Assembly: GCA_005881495.1 (NCBI GenBank) | Contig: VBHI01000458.1 | Span: 1 to 7,835 of the forward strand | Source: Chloroflexota bacterium | Lineage (GTDB): Bacteria > Chloroflexota > Ktedonobacteria > Ktedonobacterales > Ktedonobacteraceae | DNA: 7,835 nt | Direction of reading: 5' to 3' | In this document: positions 5,200-7,835 of the stretch, one piece after another | Position numbering within the stretch: position 1 is the stretch's first letter | Layout: each line of letters begins with the position of its first letter | Made by a program: the position numbers and the translations under genes | Notes under the pieces: model-generated | The model's database searches: none | What the model was told of the DNA's origin: nothing | Seen by the model: the letters and a program-made list of their open reading frames with translations, nothing else

Positions 5200-7217
5200 A
5201 CGCCAACGTTTCTACCTCGATGTATTGTCAGGCGTGTGGCGCGACTCATCCGGCACAGGCCACGCATTGCTTTGCCTGTGGCGAGCCGCTCACCAATGCC
5301 CCAGGAGGAACTGGACTTGCAACAAATCCCCTTACCGGTTTGCTTCTCCCCGATGTCATCATGCAGCAGCGCTACCGTATTCTTGAGGTGGTAAGTACAG
5401 ATGAGGTGAGCACCGTGTATAAGGCGCAGGACACGCAATTCGGCAAACGCGTGGTAGCCCTCAAGGAAATAGGCCAGAATAACCCGGATGCGCAAGAGTT
5501 GATCGAAGCCAGCAGGCGCGAGATGCTTACGCTGGCAAGCCTGATTCATCCCCACCTCCCACGCATCTACGATTACTTTGTTGAAGACCAGCGCTGGTAT
5601 TTCGTCATGGACTTCCTTGAGGGTGAAACGCTCGAAGCTTACCTGAGGAAGAGGAAAAATCGACCGCTTGCTGTAGAGGAAGTGCTCGATAGCGGCATCC
5701 AGCTCGCTACGGTGCTCGACTACCTGCACCTACACCAGTCGCCTCTGGGCTTCCAAGATCTCAAGATGAGCTCTATCTGGCGCACACCTGACGGGAAACT
5801 CTACCTGTTAGACACCGGGGCGGTCCCCCCAGTAGCTTCCATGCCGCAGCCGCAGAGCAAATCCGTCTATAGCCTGGGGAGAATCCTTCGCCAGTTACAG
5901 GCAGGGAAAATGTCCCTACTCTCTCGCCTGCGTGGTGCTCTTCCAAAGCTGCGCTGCCTTCATCATTCCCCGAATGCGGCTGAATCCAGGCACGCGAATT
6001 CTTTGCCGCTCAAAGGGTTAATTCAGCAGATGATCCACAAGGATGAACGCAAAAGGCCATTCAGTCTGGGGATGGTCAGGCAGGAATTGCAACAGCAGGA
6101 ACTGCGACTCCTTGCGGCACAGCAAACTTCCACATTGCCCCCGAAGCAACGCCGCTTCTCTCGCCGCACGGTGTTGAAAATGGGAGGACTCGCAGGGCTT
6201 GCGGCTACAACCGGCACCCTGGCATGGCTAGCGGAATCTGTGATTCTTGGAATACCGCACCCAGGCTATAGCCCGAACCTGGGAGGTACCATCTGCACCT
6301 ATAATACCGGCAGTGGTGTCCTTGGAGTGGCGTGGTCCCCCGATGGGATGCGCCTTGCCATGGGAAACTGGAAGGGCCAAGTACAGGCGTGGGACGCCAA
6401 CACAGGGCTGCACGTGATCACCTTTCAAGCTCCTCACCTCCAGCAGCGGGTTGAGGATGTTATCTGGCTGCCTGATGGCGATGCTATCGCTGCTGGCGGC
6501 GATGACTCCATCGTCTGGATCTGGAACGCGGCAACCGGGCAGCTCCAACGCACGTATCAGGGACACGCCGACTGGGTGATTACGCTCGCCTGTTCACCTG
6601 ATGGCAAGTACATCGCCTCAGGGAGCTATGATACGACTGTACAGGTCTGGGAGGTCACCACCGGGCACCAGGTGGTTATCTATCGTGGGCATTCCGGCAA
6701 AATATGCTCAGTCGCCTGGTCACCCGACGGCAGGTACATCGCCTCGGCAAGTTTTGATGCGACCGTGCAAATCTGGGAGGCTGCCACGGGACGCCCCGTC
6801 TACACCTACACTGGACACACAGACCGGGTATATACGGTCGCCTGGTCACCCGATGGCGAGCGCATCGCGTCGGGAGATAGGCTGGGTACCGTCCAGGTCT
6901 GGCCTGTGGCGCTCTTCGAGAGCGACAGACAGCAACAACCGCGTTCCGTCGTGACGTATTACCAGGATGCACATAACTATCAAGGCAATTATAACTATCA
7001 ATTCAATCCAGTAGAGGCTGTGACATGGTCACCCGATAGCAGATACGTTGCTTCGATAAGCCACAATGTCGATATCTCGAATAGCCTCACTGGAGAGCAT
7101 ATCTTCACGTACAATCAACACATCACGGCGGTGCAATCTGTCGCATGGTCTCCAAATGGCAGGTACATCGCCTCCGGTGGCATAGAAGGAACCGTGCAGG
7201 TGTGGAACGCCAGGTAG
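5184..7217 (+). CDS. Zinc-ribbon pseudokinase with Tat-like signal-anchor and seven-bladed WD40 propeller
   Basis: A 677-residue paralogue of the preceding gene with the same layout. Zinc ribbon: C15/C18 and C29/C32. Kinase-like fold about 64-310: the glycine loop has lost all glycines (STDEVS, 71-76), K94 (VALKE) and helix-C E113 remain, the catalytic loop is FQDLKMSS (190-197) so R and N are lost, DFG is DTG (210-212), and the activation segment is about 23 residues shorter, with no APE and no conserved helix-F Asp. ATP-dependent catalysis is therefore unlikely. SRRTVLK (326-332) plus a hydrophobic stretch to about 350 is close to the Tat consensus. Seven WD40 blades follow (about 368-677), with a Tyr/Asn-rich insertion at 590-608 between blades 5 and 6. 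The ATG at 5184 lies inside the displaced end of the first kinase (16-base overlap) and has only a weak GGAACGG upstream, suggesting coupled translation; a later ATG at 5220 lacks any ribosome binding site. Likely partner or regulator of the first kinase (inference). Confidence 0.92.
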   Translation: MASNVNANVSTSMYCQACGATHPAQATHCFACGEPLTNAPGGTGLATNPLTGLLLPDVIMQQRYRILEVVSTDEVSTVYKAQDTQFGKRVVALKEIGQNNPDAQELIEASRREMLTLASLIHPHLPRIYDYFVEDQRWYFVMDFLEGETLEAYLRKRKNRPLAVEEVLDSGIQLATVLDYLHLHQSPLGFQDLKMSSIWRTPDGKLYLLDTGAVPPVASMPQPQSKSVYSLGRILRQLQAGKMSLLSRLRGALPKLRCLHHSPNAAESRHANSLPLKGLIQQMIHKDERKRPFSLGMVRQELQQQELRLLAAQQTSTLPPKQRRFSRRTVLKMGGLAGLAATTGTLAWLAESVILGIPHPGYSPNLGGTICTYNTGSGVLGVAWSPDGMRLAMGNWKGQVQAWDANTGLHVITFQAPHLQQRVEDVIWLPDGDAIAAGGDDSIVWIWNAATGQLQRTYQGHADWVITLACSPDGKYIASGSYDTTVQVWEVTTGHQVVIYRGHSGKICSVAWSPDGRYIASASFDATVQIWEAATGRPVYTYTGHTDRVYTVAWSPDGERIASGDRLGTVQVWPVALFESDRQQQPRSVVTYYQDAHNYQGNYNYQFNPVEAVTWSPDSRYVASISHNVDISNSLTGEHIFTYNQHITAVQSVAWSPNGRYIASGGIEGTVQVWNAR

Positions 7218-7296
7218 AGGCAGAAGCATGGTGGAGTGTTCCAATAGCACTACAGGCCTCAAGAATGTTGCCTTTATCCGTAGGATAACGGAATTT

Positions 7297-7312
7297 GTTA
7301 AGAAATCTTAAC
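7297..7312. repeat. 16-base palindrome in the 3' spacer
   Basis: GTTAAGA and TCTTAAC form a perfect 7-base inverted repeat around AA, 80 bases after the pseudokinase stop and about 80 bases before a TATAAT box. A weaker repeat, TTATCC/GGATAA, lies at 7274-7288. The palindrome is AT-rich without a U-run, so it looks more like a protein operator than an intrinsic terminator. The rest of the 7218-7479 spacer shows no gene I can support. Confidence 0.35.
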
Positions 7313-7392
7313 CGAAATGCACTTTAGACGAGGATTATCTAGTCATTTTCTCCTATTTCATCCAATTTCATCTTTATCTATGATTGAACAAT

Positions 7393-7398
7393 TATAAT
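7393..7398 (+). promoter_or_regulatory. Candidate -10 box for the gene at 7480
   Basis: A perfect TATAAT lies 81 bases before the ATG at 7480, in AT-rich DNA. No convincing -35 box sits 16-18 bases upstream and there is no extended -10 TG, so support rests on the hexamer and its position between two genes. Two direct copies of ATTTCATC lie upstream (about 7354-7372). Confidence 0.28.
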
Positions 7399-7479
7399 GG
7401 ATCAGGAGATTCCGGGTAATTCAGGATATCCCCGCATGTACTTGTTCCCGAAATTCTGATGATTGTAGGTAGGCTTCGT

Positions 7480-7835
7480 ATGTGTGCATTAGATTTGATC
7501 AGTGAGTCAGTATATACCCTCCGAGATAGCACGGAGGATTCTACGCCTGATGTTGTCCCTTCTTATCCTACTCTTTCTGTTCTCACCAGGTATATAATCA
7601 CAAGCAGGCAAGCATCCGAAAGCGCCTGGATATTCTTTACCAGCGATCCATCTACTTTCAAACCCCTGGTCATGAAAGTGTTACGCCCCTTCCGTGACTT
7701 ACGCTACGATTTGTCCGGCGTAACTGAGCGCCAGCGCTGCCAGTTTGAGGCCTTTCAGCAGAATAGTGTCTTTACACCAGAGGTCTATATAGGTCTGGCA
7801 TGTCTCCATAATCAACCTTCAGAGGAAGATCATAT
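7480..7835 (+). CDS. Partial gene, possibly an aminoglycoside-phosphotransferase-like (COG2187-like) protein
   Basis: From ATG 7480 an open frame of 118 codons runs without a stop to the window edge. GGTAGG lies six bases upstream; an in-frame ATG at 7459 has no ribosome binding site. Around residues 48-107 the protein shows SAWIFFTSDPSTFKPLVMKV, a basic stretch, an ERQRCQFEAFQ segment and PEVYIGLACLH. This order (strand, lysine-containing strand, ERR..FE..F..N, then tPevYLG) resembles the N-terminal part of COG2187-type proteins of the APH/kinase-like fold. The assignment is a pattern match only; no catalytic loop lies within the visible part. A hairpin CCTCCG/CGGAGG (7518-7537) occurs inside the early codons. 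The gene is probably transcribed separately from the kinase pair, since a 262-base spacer precedes it. Confidence 0.65.
   Translation, partial: MCALDLISESVYTLRDSTEDSTPDVVPSYPTLSVLTRYIITSRQASESAWIFFTSDPSTFKPLVMKVLRPFRDLRYDLSGVTERQRCQFEAFQQNSVFTPEVYIGLACLHNQPSEEDH

Noticed and set aside
5058..5729. Long minus-strand frame opposite the kinase genes
   Set aside because: It is a shadow of the plus-strand coding sequence, with no recognisable family motifs or ribosome binding site; the plus strand carries clear zinc-ribbon and kinase motifs.
4300..7210. CRISPR array or tandem DNA repeat
   Set aside because: The recurring SPDG and IASGG coding blocks are diverged WD40 repeats about 42 codons apart, not identical repeats with unique spacers.
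7518..7537. CCTCCG/CGGAGG hairpin as an intrinsic terminator
   Set aside because: It has no following U-run and lies inside the start of an open reading frame that continues for a further 99 codons.

Overview
The window looks like chromosomal DNA from a Ktedonobacteria-type member of the Chloroflexota (Chloroflexi). This is inferred from mid-range GC (roughly half, judged by eye), large Ser/Thr kinases with an N-terminal zinc ribbon and a C-terminal WD40 propeller, and the general style of the proteins. No rRNA or other taxonomic marker is present, so the placement is tentative.

The left third (1-2951) is a cobalamin nucleotide-loop-assembly locus arranged divergently. On the minus strand lie cobC (alpha-ribazole phosphatase), cobS (adenosylcobinamide-GDP ribazoletransferase) and the first 29 codons of cobU (adenosylcobinamide kinase/guanylyltransferase), which runs off the left edge. 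On the plus strand lies cobT (NaMN:DMB phosphoribosyltransferase), broken into two frames by an internal loss of about 30 codons. Together the four genes cover activation of cobinamide (CobU), making and dephosphorylating alpha-ribazole phosphate (CobT, CobC) and joining the halves (CobS). The 183-base divergent region holds several nested inverted repeats but no recognisable cobalamin riboswitch.

The middle and right (2952-7217) hold a tandem pair of paralogous zinc-ribbon / kinase / twin-arginine-plus-hydrophobic-segment / WD40 proteins, preceded by a good promoter and a 29-codon ORF with a strong ribosome binding site. The first kinase keeps nearly all catalytic motifs, but its propeller is broken by frameshifting damage in blade 6; its last blade continues in another frame and its stop overlaps the start of the second gene by 16 bases. 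The second is intact with seven blades but is a predicted pseudokinase: no glycine loop, FQDLKMSS in place of HRDLKPxN, DTG in place of DFG, and a shortened activation segment without APE. Both carry RR-x-x-(L/M)-K followed by a hydrophobic stretch between kinase and propeller. This suggests a cytoplasmic kinase and an exterior propeller, possibly delivered by the Tat pathway.

The right end (7218-7835) is a 262-base spacer with a 16-base palindrome and a TATAAT box, then the first 118 codons of a plus-strand gene running off the edge, perhaps an aminoglycoside-phosphotransferase-like (COG2187-like) protein.

Most notable points: the active kinase/pseudokinase pair with internal Tat-like segments, and two independent frame-breaking lesions (cobT, kinase 1) that are either gene decay or sequence/assembly errors.
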